DNA of 57,763 bases from Methanomicrobia archaeon. GTDB taxonomy: Archaea; Halobacteriota; Bog-38; Methanoflorentales; Methanoflorentaceae. Position 1 is the first letter of the stretch. Each line of letters starts with the position of its first letter. A program made the position numbers and the translations under genes. This document shows, piece after piece, positions 49,744 to 57,763 of this stretch. Under the pieces are notes generated by a model that worked only from the letters and a program-made list of their open reading frames with translations, did not search any database and had not been told where the DNA came from. Location: assembly GCA_015661395.1 (NCBI GenBank), contig JACWML010000009.1, positions 1 through 57,763 on the forward strand, read 5' to 3'.

Positions 49744-50085
49744 CTGAGTCAAGAACTACAGACTAAGGTGAGACTGCCGCAGAAGGAGGAGGGGGAGGTC
49801 CTCGGGATTGTAGAAAGCATGCTCGGCGCAAACAGGGTAAAGATCCAGTCTTTGGACGGCAAAACTCGCATGGGGAGAATTCGCGGCAAGATGAAGAAGC
49901 GTGACTGGTTGCGTGTCGGCGACGTCATAGTTATGGTTCCCTGGAGTTTTCAAGACGACAAAGCGGACATCGTGTGGCGATACCAAGGAACGCACGTTGA
50001 GTGGGCAAGAAGAACGGGTACTTGTAGCCGCCGCGAAACAGCGGCCTTCTCAGCCCACAAAACAACCAATGACCGATGTGCCTGA
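49744..50085 (+). CDS. eif1a: Translation initiation factor aIF1A
   Basis: An S1-type OB-fold factor: VRLPQKEEGEVLGIVESMLG, then ANRVKIQSLDGKTRMGRIRG, KMKKRDWLRVGDVIVMVPWS and KADIVWRYQGTHVEWA. It places initiator tRNA in the P site with aIF1. The N-terminus is uncertain. Conventional GTG 49768 leaves only MRLPQ; a CTG at 49744 yields LSQELQTKVRLPQ, which resembles the normal family N-terminus and has a ribosome-binding site. The last ~20 residues after EWARR are unusual and overlap the RIO1 start. Confidence 0.9.
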   Translation: MSQELQTKVRLPQKEEGEVLGIVESMLGANRVKIQSLDGKTRMGRIRGKMKKRDWLRVGDVIVMVPWSFQDDKADIVWRYQGTHVEWARRTGTCSRRETAAFSAHKTTNDRCA

Positions 50086-50857
50086 TTTGATTGACGATAA
50101 GATAAAACGCATCGAAAGAGACATTGACGAGCTGCGAGCACGCAACAAAGAAGCAGACGATTTCAAGGTCCGAGCCGAAGTATTCGACGAGCTAACCCTA
50201 AAGGCCCTGTATCGCCTCGCAAGCAGCGGGCTTATACAAGCACTTGGTGGCCCTATTTCGACGGGAAAAGAAGCTAACGTTTTCCATGCTATAGGGCCAG
50301 GCGGACGAGAACTTGCTATCAAGATCTATCGAATAAAAACGAGCGACTTTAAGGCTATGCACGACTACATACTGGGCGATTACAGATTCGCGCACGTCCG
50401 AAAAACCAAAAAGGATGTGGTATTCGCGTGGACAAAAAAAGAATTCCGGAACTTAACACGCGCGCGTAAAGCACGCGTCCGCGTCCCCGAGCCGCTCAAA
50501 TGTAGGGAGAATGTCCTCGTCATGCAGTTTATAGGGCGAGACGGCGTCGCTTGTCCGCCTTTGAAGCAGGCAGTAGAGAACTTAGGAAACGTCAAAGAGG
50601 TATACGACGCAACGGTCGAATTCATGAAGAGACTTTATCAAGATGCACACTTGGTCCACGCCGACCTCAGTGAATACAATATACTTGTCGACGACCAAGG
50701 CGATCCGGTATTCATCGATATGGGGCAGTCCGTGCTTGTAGAACACCCGCGTGCGCAGGAGTTTCTGCAGCGGGACGTCAGCAACGTGGTGAAGTTCTTC
50801 AACGAAGCTGGAGTGCAGGCTTCACCGATCACAGTTTTGAGAGAGATCACTACATGA
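50069..50857 (+). CDS. rio1: RIO1 serine protein kinase
   Basis: An atypical kinase of ribosome maturation: STGKEANVFHAIGPGG (flexible loop and P-loop), AIKIYRIKTSDFK (Lys), HADLSEYNILV (catalytic loop) and VFIDMGQSV (metal-binding Asp). ATG 50069 gives a normal 262-residue protein; a TTG at 49997 would add 24 residues that overlap aIF1A. The stop overlaps the ATG of the KH-domain gene (ATGA). aIF1A, RIO1 and the KH protein form a conserved archaeal block. Confidence 0.94.
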   Translation: MTDVPDLIDDKIKRIERDIDELRARNKEADDFKVRAEVFDELTLKALYRLASSGLIQALGGPISTGKEANVFHAIGPGGRELAIKIYRIKTSDFKAMHDYILGDYRFAHVRKTKKDVVFAWTKKEFRNLTRARKARVRVPEPLKCRENVLVMQFIGRDGVACPPLKQAVENLGNVKEVYDATVEFMKRLYQDAHLVHADLSEYNILVDDQGDPVFIDMGQSVLVEHPRAQEFLQRDVSNVVKFFNEAGVQASPITVLREITT

Positions 50858-51390
50858 GGGAGTACCTGAGGGTTCCCAGAGACCGCATAGGGGTCATCAT
50901 TGGCGTCGGCGGCAGCACGAAAGCCCAGATCGAAGAAAACGGCGACGTGAAACTTGACATCGATAGCGCCGAGGGGACGGTCACTATCGAGAGTGATTCT
51001 CTCGGCATTCTGAAGGCAACAGAAGTTATTAATGCGGTAGCTCGCGGTTTTAGCCCAGAAAAGGCCTTCCGAATTTTCGACGATGAACAGATAACCCTCG
51101 ACATCATAGACATTTCAAAGGTCGCCGACACGCCGAAGGAGCTCAAACGGATTATGGGACGCGTAATTGGAAAAGAGGGCAAGACGCGGGAAGCTCTTGA
51201 GAGTCTCACGGGCGCGAACGTGTCTGTTTACGGAAAGACTGTAAGCACGATCGGGTACATCGATCAGATTCAGACTATCAGAACAGCCATCGAAATGCTG
51301 GCAGACGGAGCCAAACACGCTGCGGTCTACAGTTTCCTTGAAAGGAAACGGCAGGAACTGAAGCGTTCCCAATTGGATTATCTTGAATGA
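50854..51390 (+). CDS. KH-domain RNA-binding protein (Krr1/Pno1-like)
   Basis: A 178-residue protein with two KH modules: the first at residues ~5-70 (VPRDRIGVIIGVGGSTKAQI), the second at ~95-170 (LKRIMGRVIGKEGKTREALE), each with the GxxG loop. Archaeal homologues of Pno1/Dim2 take part in small-subunit assembly together with RIO1. The start is coupled to rio1. fumA begins 3 nt after the stop. Confidence 0.92.
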   Translation: MREYLRVPRDRIGVIIGVGGSTKAQIEENGDVKLDIDSAEGTVTIESDSLGILKATEVINAVARGFSPEKAFRIFDDEQITLDIIDISKVADTPKELKRIMGRVIGKEGKTREALESLTGANVSVYGKTVSTIGYIDQIQTIRTAIEMLADGAKHAAVYSFLERKRQELKRSQLDYLE

Positions 51391-51393
51391 GTA

Positions 51394-52206
51394 ATGCCGT
51401 CGAATAGAGAAGCTTTCATCCGTCACGCGGCGCAGGCGCTGCAAGAAGCTGAGATACATCTGCCGCGCGATGTTACACGGGCACTCGCCAACGCAGCAAG
51501 GACTGAATCGGACGAACGGGCCAAAGAACAGATACACGCCATTCTTGAAAACGTCAGGCTTGCGGGTGCTGCGGATCTTCCAATGTGCCAGGACACGGGC
51601 GTTCCTATTTTTTTTGTCGAGATCGGACGAGAAGCAAACATCGATTTCGGCCTTAAAGAGGCACTTGCAACTGCCGTACAGCGTGCGACCGACGCGGTAC
51701 CTCTCAGGAAACACGCGGTTGACCCGCTCACAAGAACGAGCTGCGATGAACCGCTCTTTGATATGATATGTGACGTTAGCGACGGGAATAGACTGTCGGT
51801 CGCCGTACTGGTCAAAGGCGCGGGTTCAGAAAACGTAAGCGCCTTAGCTATGCTAGAGCCGCTTCAAGATGTTACGCCGTTCGTGCTTAAAACGATATGG
51901 AAAAGTGGCGGCAAGCCATGTCCGCCTATTATCGTGGGGCTAGGCATCGGAAGCACGTTTGACGGCTGCGCACGTCTGGCGAAAAAAACGCTGGTCAGAT
52001 CTTTGGAAGAAGAGGAGAGCCCCTTTGAAGCGGAGATCTTAGGACAGATCAACGAACTAGGCATCGGACCGATGGGCCTTGGCGGCGACACAACTGCGTT
52101 GCGCGTCTTCGTCGAAGAGGCCCCCTGTCACACCGCCATGCTTCCAGTAGCGGTAGCAGTCCAGTGCTGGGCAGATCGAAAGGCTAGATTCAGCATCAAG
52201 TTATAG
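51394..52206 (+). CDS. fumA: Fumarate hydratase, alpha subunit (class I)
   Basis: The [4Fe-4S] part of a two-subunit class I fumarase interconverting fumarate and malate. Cluster-ligand Cys candidates lie in DLPMCQDTGVPIFFV, RTSCDEPL and EEAPCHTAMLP; GIGSTFDGCARLAK and GPMGLGGDTTALRVFVEEAP are also diagnostic. Length 270 residues. The beta subunit follows 14 nt later, the usual archaeal arrangement. It serves the partial citric-acid cycle. Confidence 0.94.
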   Translation: MPSNREAFIRHAAQALQEAEIHLPRDVTRALANAARTESDERAKEQIHAILENVRLAGAADLPMCQDTGVPIFFVEIGREANIDFGLKEALATAVQRATDAVPLRKHAVDPLTRTSCDEPLFDMICDVSDGNRLSVAVLVKGAGSENVSALAMLEPLQDVTPFVLKTIWKSGGKPCPPIIVGLGIGSTFDGCARLAKKTLVRSLEEEESPFEAEILGQINELGIGPMGLGGDTTALRVFVEEAPCHTAMLPVAVAVQCWADRKARFSIKL

Positions 52207-52220
52207 CGAGGAGTCGTAGC

Positions 52221-52823
52221 TTGGATCGATCAAACGCTATGTCAACCGTGCTGCACGCCCCGATATCACCAGCAGACGTGGCCCCATTTAAGGCAGGTGA
52301 GGTCGTCTTTATCAGCGGGGTTCTCTACACAGCTCGGGATAAAGCACACGATAGGATGCTTGCAGACCCGCACCGCCCGTTCAGTTTGCAGGACGCGTGC
52401 ATTTACCACAGCGGGCCGCTCATTGTGAAAGAGGGGGACACGTATCGTGTCATTTCGGCAGGGCCAACGACCAGTGCGCGAATGAACACTCAGACGCCCG
52501 CCATTGTGAAGCAGGGCGTCACGGCGATAATCGGCAAGGGAGGCATGTCTCTGAACGTTGCCCGCTCGTTTGCTGGCCGTTGCTTCTACCTCGCGTTCAC
52601 GGGAGGCTGCGGGATACTGGCGCAAGAAAAAATCGTGGAAGTCGTAGCTGTGTACTACGCGGATCTCGGCGTCACGGAAGCAGTGTGGAAACTCAAAGTG
52701 CTCAACTTCGGCCCACTTTTAGTAGCAATCGACTCTCGAGGCGACAGCATCTACGAAACCGTCCGTGTGCGCTCGCGCGAACGTCTCCTACACTTGATCG
52801 CTGGGAGAAAACGTACCCTATGA
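52221..52823 (+). CDS. fumB: Fumarate hydratase, beta subunit (class I)
   Basis: The swivelling beta subunit: FKAGEVVFISGVLYTARDKA, ACIYHSGPLIVK, ISAGPTTSARMNTQ, IIGKGGMSLNVARSFAG and AFTGGCGILAQ. The TTG at 52221 has GAGGAG 8 nt upstream; ATG 52239 (MSTVLHAPISPADV) agrees better with family N-termini, so the first six residues are uncertain. Length 194-200 residues. It is convergent with the DUF460 gene. Confidence 0.92.
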   Translation: MDRSNAMSTVLHAPISPADVAPFKAGEVVFISGVLYTARDKAHDRMLADPHRPFSLQDACIYHSGPLIVKEGDTYRVISAGPTTSARMNTQTPAIVKQGVTAIIGKGGMSLNVARSFAGRCFYLAFTGGCGILAQEKIVEVVAVYYADLGVTEAVWKLKVLNFGPLLVAIDSRGDSIYETVRVRSRERLLHLIAGRKRTL

Positions 52824-52837
52824 GCCTACCGGCCGCA

Positions 52838-54163
52838 TCAATCTTTTTTCTGGGTGTCGATGATCCGCTCGTGCTTGTACGCTTGAACAAGCGATTCAAG
52901 CCGGCGAAGCTGCTCGTGTTGTTTTGCGTTGGCAATTTCTGTTTGACCCTTTTCGATCCTAAGCTCCAATGCATTCTTGTCGATCGTCATCAAATTGCCA
53001 GAAAGATCCAATGCGAGCTCCCGCATCGAAAAAATAGGAATATCAGCTTCAAATAACGTTTTTCGAGCTACGTGCGACATTTCGTTTTTAACGACAACGG
53101 CGCGTATTCGCTTATTAACCAACAATTCGGCAGCAGCGATGCCGCCACCGCTTGCGTCCTCGAACAAAACGATGCCTTTGCTCAACCCAAATTGGTCATC
53201 CGCAGCCTGAATCGCTTCTCGGTTAAAGGATTTGACGATTTTGACTGCCTTAACCGCTTTGTTGCGTTCAGTTAACCCGATTTGCTTCAGCTTACGCAAG
53301 CGTTTCTGCAAGCCCTCGTTGACCCTTTTGCTGCGCACAAGCTCAGCTGAAAGGCGGTTGATTTCCTTTTGCCTGAACGTAACTTCCCGGTCCCTTCTGA
53401 CGTTTTTTGCGTTTTGAGACCGGATGACACTAATCTTGTCTTGCAGCTTCGCCGCCTTTTCTTGGCCTAACTGCAACGATTCCTTCAGATCAGCCACGTA
53501 GCTCAAAAGCCGACTAATTTGCTCGTCTTGTCGTTTGATGATTGCCTTGAGGTAGAAAATGTCGGGACCCAAGAGATCCTTCTCTGGGGCTGGAACTAGG
53601 CGCTGCACGTGATTCTGAGTCCGCGCTAGAGGCTTTTTGAGCAAATTGATCGCAGAATCAACCGTATGTCCGCGCAAAACGAGCATCTGAAGTTCGTCGA
53701 GTTCAACGTCGGCAGGAGCTCTCTTCTGCACGCTCTCAAGCTTATTTCTGAGGCTTCTGGCAGCGTCGATTGCCGCGGCGAGCGCATCTCGCTCGTGCTC
53801 GTTTGAATAGTCGAAAAGTTTCGTATCACGCTGTTTCTGTTCAACCGAAAGTGATGAAGCAGGTGTGTGCAGAATCGCGTTAAAAGCCCGCTTTATTCGT
53901 TCGACAGTTCCAGGAGCCGGATTCTTGTCCGTTGCGATGATGAGCGGGTGTCCCGATTCAATTAGCAGCCCGACGAGCTCAGAAAAACCCCAAGATCTTG
54001 AGCTTCCAGTTCTAAGGACTCGACCTTTCAAATCTAAAACGGCAAAAGCGGTGGTTGTTCCGGGATCTACACCGACGATAGTGTACGTCCTCTTTGGCGC
54101 AACCAAATTCCCGCCGTTTTTCTTAGTGGTCGAAATTGCGTCGCACCTCCAACGCGATTCCAA
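52838..54163 (-). CDS. DUF460 protein (RNase H-like fold, coiled coil)
   Basis: A 441-residue archaeal protein: an N-terminal RNase H-like/RuvC-type start IVGVDPGTTTAFAVLDLKG, LIIATDKNPAPGTVERIK, then a long charged coiled coil (residues ~210-310), and a C-terminal domain with GIVLFEDASGGGIAAAELL and IFSMRELALDL. The family is widespread in archaea and predicted to be a nuclease or DNA-metabolism factor; function is unproved. It lies downstream of rio2 on the same strand, 11 nt away. Confidence 0.85.
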   Translation of the reverse strand: MESRWRCDAISTTKKNGGNLVAPKRTYTIVGVDPGTTTAFAVLDLKGRVLRTGSSRSWGFSELVGLLIESGHPLIIATDKNPAPGTVERIKRAFNAILHTPASSLSVEQKQRDTKLFDYSNEHERDALAAAIDAARSLRNKLESVQKRAPADVELDELQMLVLRGHTVDSAINLLKKPLARTQNHVQRLVPAPEKDLLGPDIFYLKAIIKRQDEQISRLLSYVADLKESLQLGQEKAAKLQDKISVIRSQNAKNVRRDREVTFRQKEINRLSAELVRSKRVNEGLQKRLRKLKQIGLTERNKAVKAVKIVKSFNREAIQAADDQFGLSKGIVLFEDASGGGIAAAELLVNKRIRAVVVKNEMSHVARKTLFEADIPIFSMRELALDLSGNLMTIDKNALELRIEKGQTEIANAKQHEQLRRLESLVQAYKHERIIDTQKKD

Positions 54164-54174
54164 ATAGGTCTCCG

Positions 54175-55074
54175 CTAACCTGCAAAACGCTCTGCGGGAC
54201 CGTGATCGCGTTGTTTTACGTATGCTAAAACATCTTCTGTTCGTTTTGCTATTTGATATTTTCTAGCAAAATACGATAAGACGGTGCTCACGTCTCTATA
54301 GAGCAATTCATCAGCATTAGGATGCGCCACTGAGACCCATTGCGGCCAGTCGATCAGCGCGATGTTTCCGTCGGCACACACAACTACGTTATATTCGCTC
54401 AAGTCGGCGTGAACGATGCCAAGCTCGTACGTTAACTTAATCTGCGCAATGATCTTGTCAAGAATGGCGACAGGGTCTCCCAGCGTAGTGCTGCTTATCT
54501 CTCGACCGTTTACTAGTCCCATAACGATAACGTGTCGGTTGTGCGCAATCGGCGTCGGAACGACGACGTTCCCGTACAGGGTGGTAATGGCTTCATACTC
54601 TCTTTCAGCTGCTAGCCTCGAAGTAAGCATCCACGAGCATCGTTCGGTTTTACCGAAATAGCCCCTCGATCGTTTTACGTGCCGGAACGTCGTGCCTTCG
54701 CGATGAAATTTCACGATCACGATCCGCCCGCCTTCGCGCTCAGCGTCGTAAATATCGGACTCTTTCCCAACACCCACTTTCGATCCAAGGGACTCTATAG
54801 CCGTGCGCCGAACGAGCGTGTCAATGGCAAGGGCGTCATAACCGCCGAAAGTTAGCTTATAGCCGACGTAATGGGCCGTTTTCCGCTCAACGAGCTTGTA
54901 TTTGGAAAGCCGCGTGATTCGGTAATCCACCTCGTCTCGCGGCAACCGAGCGTAGTTAGGCAGATCATCGACGGGGACCCAGTCAAAAAAACGCATGCCG
55001 GTTTCGACCGCTTGCAGCACTCGGAAGTCATAGCGCTCCAACTTCGTAAATTCGCGTGCGATATCTTGAAGCAT
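54175..55074 (-). CDS. rio2: RIO2 serine protein kinase
   Basis: A 299-residue RIO2: N-terminal winged helix (residues ~1-85, ARLPRDEVDYRITRLSKYKL) and kinase domain with VGVGKESDIYDAEREGGR, IVIVKFHREGTTFRHVKR, HADLSEYNVVV and IALIDWPQWV. It acts in 40S/30S maturation. ATG 55074 is preferred to GTG 55080, which would add two residues. A second RIO kinase (RIO1) lies 3.5 kb away. Confidence 0.94.
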   Translation of the reverse strand: MLQDIAREFTKLERYDFRVLQAVETGMRFFDWVPVDDLPNYARLPRDEVDYRITRLSKYKLVERKTAHYVGYKLTFGGYDALAIDTLVRRTAIESLGSKVGVGKESDIYDAEREGGRIVIVKFHREGTTFRHVKRSRGYFGKTERCSWMLTSRLAAEREYEAITTLYGNVVVPTPIAHNRHVIVMGLVNGREISSTTLGDPVAILDKIIAQIKLTYELGIVHADLSEYNVVVCADGNIALIDWPQWVSVAHPNADELLYRDVSTVLSYFARKYQIAKRTEDVLAYVKQRDHGPAERFAG

Positions 55075-55155
55075 CTTCACAGCCTCATAGTCAGTCCACG
55101 TTACTCCCCGCGCTGCAGAACAGTTTATTAGTGTTCATCCTGAGATATACACGAG

Positions 55156-56049
55156 ATGAAGTGCGATAAATGTAGCGCGCCTGCCGTTGTATTTCAGAGA
55201 TATTCAGGGCTACACCTTTGCAAGGCACATTTCTTCGCGGACGTCGAAAAGAAGATCAAGAAAGAGGTTAGAAAGGAACGAATCGAAGGTACGCTTGCCG
55301 TTGCGTTCAGCGGCGGCAAGGACTCTTCCGTGGTTTTAGCCGTATTAAGTGACCTTTTATCACGCCGCGGCGTTGAAATTGTGGCCATCACTATCGATGA
55401 AGGTATTGCCGGATACCGTGATAAGGCTCTTGAATCAGCGGCAATGCTCGTCGCGGAGCTCGGCGTTCGATGGCAGGTAGCGTCGTTTGAGGAGTACTTT
55501 GACGTCAGAGTCGATCGCTTGGACGAGCGACCGTGCACGGTCTGCGGGATCCTCCGACGCTCGCTTCTAAATCGCCTAGCAAAAACGGTCGGCGCCTCGA
55601 CACTCGCCACGGGCCACAATCTCGATGACGAAGCGCAGACAATCCTGATGAACTATTTGCGCGGAGACATCGACCGGCTGCTGCGGCTTGACCATCCCGC
55701 TAAAGAAGGACTGGTTCGACGCGTCAAACCGCTCAAATATGTGCCAGAAAAAGAAGTCGCGCTATACGCTGTTCTCAAAGGAATCCCCGTCAGCCTTGAC
55801 GAGTGCCGCTACTCTGCCGGGGTGTTTCGAGCCGAGGTGCGCAGCGTGTTGAACGGGCTAGAGCCTAAGCATGCAGGCACCAAGTACGCGCTCGTCAAGG
55901 GCCTTGAGAGGATCTTAGGACTAACGCAGCGCGAGCCGTTTCAGCTCGGGCACTGTGTGCAGTGCGGAGAACCCGCTGTCAAGGCGCTGTGCCAGAGCTG
56001 CGAAATCCTGAGGGGACTGCAGTCGAGACAGAATGAAGCGGCCAAATGA
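55156..56049 (+). CDS. tRNA 2-thiolation enzyme (TtuA/NcsA family)
   Basis: A 297-residue PP-loop enzyme that thiolates U in tRNA. Order of motifs: N-terminal zinc finger MKCDKCSAPAVVF with CKAHFF, PP-loop VAFSGGKDSSVVLAVL, CTVCGILRRSLLN (Fe-S Cys), LATGHNLDDEAQTILMN, and a C-terminal zinc finger CVQCGEPA with ALCQSC. TtuA adds sulfur at position 54 and NcsA at 34; the two cannot be separated from the sequence alone. It is divergent from rio2. Confidence 0.92.
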   Translation: MKCDKCSAPAVVFQRYSGLHLCKAHFFADVEKKIKKEVRKERIEGTLAVAFSGGKDSSVVLAVLSDLLSRRGVEIVAITIDEGIAGYRDKALESAAMLVAELGVRWQVASFEEYFDVRVDRLDERPCTVCGILRRSLLNRLAKTVGASTLATGHNLDDEAQTILMNYLRGDIDRLLRLDHPAKEGLVRRVKPLKYVPEKEVALYAVLKGIPVSLDECRYSAGVFRAEVRSVLNGLEPKHAGTKYALVKGLERILGLTQREPFQLGHCVQCGEPAVKALCQSCEILRGLQSRQNEAAK

Positions 56050-56086
56050 AGCCCGAGCCGAGGCGTATCACATGTGAGCGAGCACG

Positions 56087-57232
56087 TTAGAGGATGTTGT
56101 CGATCTCGCCGGATTCGAATTCGCGGGCGAAGTCTTTCACCCTCGGTCCTTTTCTGGCGATCACGTCTTGTTTTGCGCTTTGAAACTTGAATAGCTCGCC
56201 ATACATCGGCCCTAACACCTGAGCAGATTGCACGCCAGTCACGATCGACATCACCCGCACTCGGCCCTCGTAACCTCTCTGAACGCGTGCGCCCCAAATT
56301 ACATTAGCGCTTGGATCCAACTGGGAGGTCAGACCCTTTGCGATCTCTTCGGCCTCTTTCAGCGTCAAGTCTGGTCCGCCCGTGATATGAATCAACGCGC
56401 CTTTTGCCCCGCGGAAGTCAACTTCGAGGAGCGGATGGTTGAATGCCTCACGCACCACGTCGCGTGCCTTGTCTTGGCTTTGCGATTCACCGACTAGCAT
56501 AGCAGCAACGCCGCCGCTATTCATGATGGTTCTGACGTCTGCGTAGTCGAGGTTTATCAGTGAAGGTTGTGTGATCGTTTCAGCGATGCCTTTTACGGTT
56601 TCTGCAATGATCTGATCCATCACGGAGAACGCATGGTCAATCGGCAAGTTCGGCACGTATTCAAGCAGACGATTATTGTCAAGAACTATGACCGTATCAG
56701 CATCTCTCCGCAAGTCTTCAAGTCCTTCTTCAGCCTTAATCAGCCGCGCGCGTTCCACGTTGAACGGTGTTGACACCATTGCAACGACGATCGCACCGTG
56801 AGCTTTCGCGATCTGCGCGACGATCGGAGCAGCGCCTGTGCCGGTTCCGCCCCCCATCCCCGCGGTAACAAACACAAGATCGGTGTCTTTAAGAAGCGTT
56901 TCCAGCGTCCTGCGACCTAACTCGGTCGCACACCGTCCGACCTCAGGATCACCACCTGCACCCAACCCTTTCGTAATCGATTTGCCGACTAACACCTTGA
57001 TGTCGGCGTCGATCATGTCCAAATGCTGCTTGTCAGTGTTGAGCGCGATGGTCTCAGCGCCGTCGACTCCTATGTTGTAGAGTCGGTTGACCGTGTTGTT
57101 GCCCGCTCCTCCGCAGCCCACAATGAGTATCCGAGGAGCTCCAAATTCCTCTTCTTCCTCATCTTGAAGCATCTGGGGTCGCTGCTTTTCCATTTCGCAT
57201 CGTCGCAAAGCCTCCTCGACAATACTTTGCAT
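56087..57232 (-). CDS. ftsZ: Cell division protein FtsZ
   Basis: A 381-residue tubulin-fold GTPase that forms the division ring. It has [32 protein letters not shown], the tubulin signature [31 protein letters not shown], and the T7 loop [12 protein letters not shown]. The N-terminus carries an acidic extension (residues ~20-32, QDEEEEEFG), and the C-terminus ends [12 protein letters not shown] 57232 ([11 protein letters not shown]) is preferred to 57244. A ribbon-helix-helix gene lies 16 nt upstream, so the two are probably cotranscribed. Confidence 0.95.
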   Translation of the reverse strand: MQSIVEEALRRCEMEKQRPQMLQDEEEEEFGAPRILIVGCGGAGNNTVNRLYNIGVDGAETIALNTDKQHLDMIDADIKVLVGKSITKGLGAGGDPEVGRCATELGRRTLETLLKDTDLVFVTAGMGGGTGTGAAPIVAQIAKAHGAIVVAMVSTPFNVERARLIKAEEGLEDLRRDADTVIVLDNNRLLEYVPNLPIDHAFSVMDQIIAETVKGIAETITQPSLINLDYADVRTIMNSGGVAAMLVGESQSQDKARDVVREAFNHPLLEVDFRGAKGALIHITGGPDLTLKEAEEIAKGLTSQLDPSANVIWGARVQRGYEGRVRVMSIVTGVQSAQVLGPMYGELFKFQSAKQDVIARKGPRVKDFAREFESGEIDNIL

Positions 57233-57248
57233 ATATACCGCCACCTGT

Positions 57249-57425
57249 CTAAATCAAAACCGCACTTCGTTCCTTTCTGCTAAGGAGCTTCTCATAATGG
57301 GTGTCAACCAGGTCTCGAACAGCTGCACGGATTGCTTCGCTCTTCGAGGGGAATTCGCCCGCTACTACTAGTTTATCTATGAGTTCTAGCTGTTGTTTCG
57401 GCAATCTCAGGGTGATTCGCTCCAT
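57249..57425 (-). CDS. Ribbon-helix-helix regulator (CdrS-like) upstream of ftsZ
   Basis: A 58-residue CopG/MetJ-type protein: [20 protein letters not shown] (beta strand and first helix), then [20 protein letters not shown] (second helix). RHH dimers bind DNA through the N-terminal strands. In haloarchaea the RHH factor CdrS is encoded with ftsZ2 and controls cell-division genes; the same layout here suggests an equivalent role, though orthology is inference. An inverted-repeat site lies just upstream at 57464-57492. Confidence 0.85.
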   Translation of the reverse strand: MERITLRLPKQQLELIDKLVVAGEFPSKSEAIRAAVRDLVDTHYEKLLSRKERSAVLI

Positions 57426-57463
57426 AGCAACCATTTGTCAAAGACTACAAAAAGCTGCCTAGT

Positions 57464-57492
57464 GTCAGACGCATGTCTGTTTCTTGTCTGAC
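57464..57492 (-). promoter_or_regulatory. Inverted-repeat operator candidate upstream of the RHH-ftsZ unit
   Basis: GTCAGAC (57464-57470) and GTCTGAC (57486-57492) form a perfect inverted repeat with an extra GTCTG (57475-57479) between them, so AGAC-GCAT-GTCT is also a palindrome. It lies 39 nt before the RHH start codon. An AT-rich TATA-like segment (TTTTATAAAAAAAC) is at ~57535-57550. Confidence 0.5.
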
Positions 57493-57693
57493 TATGAATC
57501 ACCCTGCTACAATATTAAACTTTTGTTATCTCTTTTTTATAAAAAAACTTGTATTAAATCTACCAAATTTAACCGTGCACTATAAAGACGCTCTCAAACG
57601 CCCCAAAACCAGAATCAGAATCATTCTGGCAGTATAAAGTTGCTCACCGAGCACAGTAAAGAATAAGTAATAACGGTCGCAATACTGTCGTCA

Positions 57694-57763
57694 CCCGCCT
57701 TAACTCAGTCTGGCAGAGTGGTCGGCTGTAGACCGACATGTCCCCCGTTCAAATCGGGGAGGC
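57694..57763 (+). tRNA. tRNA-Tyr (GTA), cut by the window end
   Basis: It begins with C1 (CCCGCCT), as is characteristic for archaeal tRNA-Tyr. The anticodon stem GTCGG/CCGAC encloses loop CTGTAGA (anticodon GTA), and the T arm CCCCG-TTCAAAT-CGGGG is complete. The window ends in the acceptor 3' strand (AGGC of AGGCGGG), so the last few bases and the discriminator are missing. A TATA-like AATAAGTAATAA lies 25-35 nt upstream. Confidence 0.93.

Noticed and set aside
1-57763. CRISPR arrays, rRNA genes, transposases, integrases
   Set aside because: I found no regularly spaced repeats, no rRNA-like sequence and no transposase or integrase motifs in any frame.

Overview
The window is archaeal and most likely comes from a euryarchaeal methanogen or anaerobic methane oxidiser. 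The evidence is an archaeal translation set (aRF1, aIF1A, aIF6, aEF-1beta, eS19, eL31, eL39, eL18a), a histone, prefoldin alpha, RNase P Rpp21, RIO1/RIO2 kinases, BHB-type tRNA introns, and three methanofuran-biosynthesis genes (mfnD, mfnF, mfnE), alongside tetrapyrrole and corrinoid synthesis and HypC/A/E. A Methanomicrobia/ANME-1-like lineage is my guess; the sequence alone does not prove it.

Layout. 1-3950: gene-poor, decayed-looking DNA bracketed by a full tRNA-Asp gene and a diverged partial copy of the same tRNA gene with its upstream region; it holds an AbrB-like ORF, a DUF3303-like gene, two tiny membrane proteins and several short duplicated segments. 3991-5621 (minus): hypC-hypA-hypE. 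5878-10539 (plus): aRF1, argS, the wyosine radical-SAM enzyme Taw1 and a HEAT-repeat protein. 10750-19280 (plus): nine tightly packed genes that run from glutamyl-tRNA to uroporphyrinogen III, precorrin-2 and sirohydrochlorin (precorrin-2 dehydrogenase, hemA, hemB, hemL, hemC, cobA, hemD) and continue into methanofuran assembly (mfnD, mfnF).

19434-29691 is the most unusual part: a lineage-specific island of TrmB-like regulators (one with two winged-helix domains, two intact single-HTH copies, one frameshifted copy) interleaved with stand-alone copies of the TrmB C-terminal sensor domain that lack any HTH (two intact, one decayed). It also holds two paralogous SAM methyltransferases, a UbiA-type prenyltransferase and two cassettes with small Cys-rich CYYG proteins, one at each end. 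Several promoters share a TCACGCGG element next to the TATA box. The arrangement looks like a family of sensors with a common DNA-binding module and divergent ligand domains.

30221-32615: patatin-like lipase and mfnE. 32699-39982: the conserved archaeal translation and protein-targeting cluster (zinc-ribbon protein, aEF-1beta, tRNA-Gly with intron, rnp4, YhbY-like, eS19, PDCD5, PP-loop protein, eL39, eL31, aIF6, eL18a, pfdA, ftsY, srp54) and a small SHOCT-like protein. 40125-47974: tRNA-Thr with intron, thiI, MazG-like, histone, RmlC-like, cbiB, cobQ, aroC, aroA. 47984-57763: wHTH regulator, tRNA-Asn, tRNA-CAT, tyrS, aIF1A (possible CTG start), RIO1, KH protein, two-subunit fumarase, DUF460 protein, RIO2, TtuA/NcsA-like tRNA thiolase, ftsZ with an upstream CdrS-like ribbon-helix-helix gene, and a tRNA-Tyr cut by the window end.
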